From NCBI RefSeq assembly GCF_003574215.1, contig NZ_AP018558.1, positions 1,759,501 to 1,823,500 of the forward strand: 64,000 bases of DNA, read 5' to 3'. The stretch is from Hydrogenophilus thermoluteolus. Lineage in GTDB: Bacteria > Pseudomonadota > Gammaproteobacteria > Burkholderiales > Rhodocyclaceae. The translations under genes were made by a program, and so were the position numbers. Shown here in pieces: positions 62,408-64,000 of this stretch; within the stretch, counting starts at the first letter, position 1; each line of letters starts with the position of its first letter. The notes under the pieces are model-generated. The model was not told the origin of the DNA. It worked only from the letters and a program-made list of their open reading frames with translations, and searched no databases.

Positions 62408-63490
62408 TCAGCCCAACCGCGCGGCCAAAGCCGCATCGACGACGGTTTTGGGGACATCGGCGGTCACCACCGCTTCCCCGATTCCCTTGAGCAGGACGAA
62501 GCGGATTTTGCCGCCGACAACCTTCTTGTCACCCGTCATCAGTTGCCAGACCTGGTCGGTATCGAGTGCCGGCCCCCGTACCGGAAGGCCAGCACGGATG
62601 AGTAGCCCTTCGATCCGCGCACAGTCGTTTTCCGTGAGCCATCCCAGGCGTAGCGACACTTCGGCGGCGATCATCATCCCTGCAGCAACCGCCTCGCCGT
62701 GCAACCATTGCGTGTAACCGGTTGCGGTCTCGATCGCGTGCCCGAAGGTGTGACCCAAGTTGAGGGTGGCGCGAACGCCCCGTTCCGTTTCGTCCGCTGC
62801 AACCACCTCTGCTTTGTTCCGGCAGCTGCGCTCGACCGCGATCGCGATGCTTTCGGCATCGAGCGCCAAGAGCGACTCGATGCGGTGTTCCAGCCATTCG
62901 AAGAACGCGGCGTCGCGAATCAGTCCGTATTTGATCACCTCGGCAAGCCCCGCACGCAATTCGCGCGCCGGAAGCGTGCGCAAAGTCGCCGTATCGATCA
63001 ACACCGCACGCGGCTGGTAGAACGCACCGATCAGGTTTTTGCCGCGGGGGTGGTTGATCGCGGTTTTGCCACCGACGGAGGAGTCGACTTGCGCCAAGAG
63101 CGTCGTCGGCACCTGAAGGAACGGCGCACCGCGTTGCCAGCACGCCGCAGCAAAACCGGCCATGTCCCCGATCACGCCGCCCCCCAGCGCGATCACGGTC
63201 GTTTCTCGCTCCGCGCGGACGTCGACGAGCGCATCGAAAATCCTCTGGAGCGTCTCCCAGTTTTTATAGCGCTCGCCATCGGGCAACACCACCGCCGACA
63301 CCGCAACGCCGTGCCGTTCGAGCGCAGCGCGAAAGGTCTCCAAATAGAGCGGCGCCACCGTGGTGTTGGTGACGATCACACCGTTGGGTTGGGGCAGGTG
63401 GGGCAGCAACAGCTCCGCATGGGACAAGATCCCCTCATCGATCCAGATGGGATAGGATCGCGCCCCCAAATCGACGCTGACGATGCGCAC
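62408..63490 (-). CDS. aroB: 3-dehydroquinate synthase AroB
   Basis: A 360-residue enzyme of the shikimate pathway that cyclises DAHP to 3-dehydroquinate with NAD and a divalent metal. It has the NAD-binding ALGGGVIGDMAGFAAACWQRG, then QVPTTLLAQVDSSVGGKTAINHP and the metal ligands in RNKAEVVAADETERGVRATLNLGHTFGHAIE. Length is normal. It follows aroK by 36 bp. Confidence 0.97.
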   Translation of the reverse strand: MRIVSVDLGARSYPIWIDEGILSHAELLLPHLPQPNGVIVTNTTVAPLYLETFRAALERHGVAVSAVVLPDGERYKNWETLQRIFDALVDVRAERETTVIALGGGVIGDMAGFAAACWQRGAPFLQVPTTLLAQVDSSVGGKTAINHPRGKNLIGAFYQPRAVLIDTATLRTLPARELRAGLAEVIKYGLIRDAAFFEWLEHRIESLLALDAESIAIAVERSCRNKAEVVAADETERGVRATLNLGHTFGHAIETATGYTQWLHGEAVAAGMMIAAEVSLRLGWLTENDCARIEGLLIRAGLPVRGPALDTDQVWQLMTGDKKVVGGKIRFVLLKGIGEAVVTADVPKTVVDAALAARLG

Positions 63491-63526
63491 GGCTCATCTC
63501 CTTTCTTCCGTTTCTGGTGCAGCCCC

Positions 63527-64000
63527 TCACGCCGACGTTGCGGGCAACGGCACCCCATAAGCGACCAGCGCTTCTTCGAGCGTTTGCACCACCGCAGACA
63601 ACCGCCCATCGCGGGTGGGAACGATCAGGTCGGCCACTTCGCGGTACCAGGGGTCCCGCTCGGCAAGGAGCGCTTGCAGCCGCGCTTTCGGATCGGGCAC
63701 CTGCAGGAGCGGGCGCGTGCGGTCGTATTGCAAGCGTTCCCACAACACCTCGAGCGGTGCTTCCAGATAGACGACCACGCCGCGGCGCTTGAACCGTAGG
63801 CGATTCTCCGCGCGGGTCACCGCGCCGCCCCCCGTTGCGATCACCAGATCCTCTTTGGCCAGCAACTCATCCAAAAGCCGCGCTTCGCGATCGCGGAACC
63901 CGGCTTCGCCCTCCAACTCGAAAATGAGCGGGATCGGAACGCCGGTGCGCGCTTCCAATGCTTCGTCGGCATCGACGAACGACAACCCGTGGCGGGCTGC
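63527..64000 (-). CDS. aroK: Shikimate kinase AroK, 5' end outside the window
   Basis: The C-terminal 157 codons of shikimate kinase, which phosphorylates shikimate at O-3. Visible are the shikimate-site stretches LSFVDADEALE and LVIATGGGAVTR and the lid region YDRTRPLLQVPDPKARLQALLAERDPWYREVADL. The ATP-binding P-loop should lie beyond base 64000; the frame stays open to the edge, so the ATG at 63985 is not the start. It is followed by aroB, the usual pair. Confidence 0.93.
   Translation of the reverse strand, partial: AARHGLSFVDADEALEARTGVPIPLIFELEGEAGFRDREARLLDELLAKEDLVIATGGGAVTRAENRLRFKRRGVVVYLEAPLEVLWERLQYDRTRPLLQVPDPKARLQALLAERDPWYREVADLIVPTRDGRLSAVVQTLEEALVAYGVPLPATSA

Overview
The window reads as chromosome of a GC-rich betaproteobacterium. 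The gene content (SbtA/SbtB bicarbonate uptake, glyoxylate shunt with AceK, ArsP/ACR3 arsenic efflux, LutABC, a PhoB-type promoter, an initiator tRNA with the C1-A72 mismatch) and the codon usage would suit Hydrogenophilus, Tepidiphilus or a relative (Hydrogenophilaceae). That assignment is inference from content; no rRNA gene is present. About 58 protein genes, two tRNA genes and one insertion sequence are supported.

Region 1 (1-2300): a DUF455 ferritin-like gene divergent from moeA. Region 2 (2312-20269): an 18-kb defence island between moeA and rpiA, all on the minus strand. In transcription order it is brxF, brxC, an AlbA_2/Schlafen-type regulator, pglX, an ATPase plus small partner pair resembling MAD3/MAD4 of the methylation-associated defence system, the SNF2 helicase brxH, pglZ and brxA. 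This is the type 3 BREX gene order with an extra module inside it. From pglX to brxA the genes overlap by 4-8 nt. An IS5-family element (5709-6937, flanked by GTAG repeats) splits brxH; removing it and one GTAG restores a 956-residue reading frame exactly. pglX is preceded by three tandem copies of a Shine-Dalgarno-like 9-mer.

Region 3 (20399-24977): rpiA, phoU behind a good Pho box, and the minus operon rsmE-argA-yggX-DUF423, then tRNA-fMet with a consensus-like promoter and a terminator. Region 4 (25043-28719): an arsenic operon of arsR, an OsmC-ArsC fusion, acr3, arsP and a small thioredoxin-like protein. Region 5 (28773-39026): a minus operon ygiQ-azlC-azlD-mutM and a dynamin-like GTPase, then an RND pump with its adaptor. 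Region 6 (39081-48505): lutABC, glmU-glmS, folB, sbtA-sbtB, tRNA-Ser, a HIT protein and a bacteriohemerythrin.

Region 7 (48522-64000): a TSUP permease and then a central-carbon block: malate synthase aceB, an acetate-type symporter (actP with its DUF4212 subunit), icd divergent from its kinase/phosphatase aceK, an OmpA-type lipoprotein, an HDOD/GAF protein, aconitase acnB, and aroK-aroB (aroK runs off the window). Together aceB, aceK, icd and acnB control the branch between the TCA cycle and the glyoxylate shunt, and ActP would feed it acetate. actP carries an apparent one-base deletion near its 3' end. No CRISPR array, rRNA gene or prophage was seen, and no gene-free stretch exceeds 300 bp.
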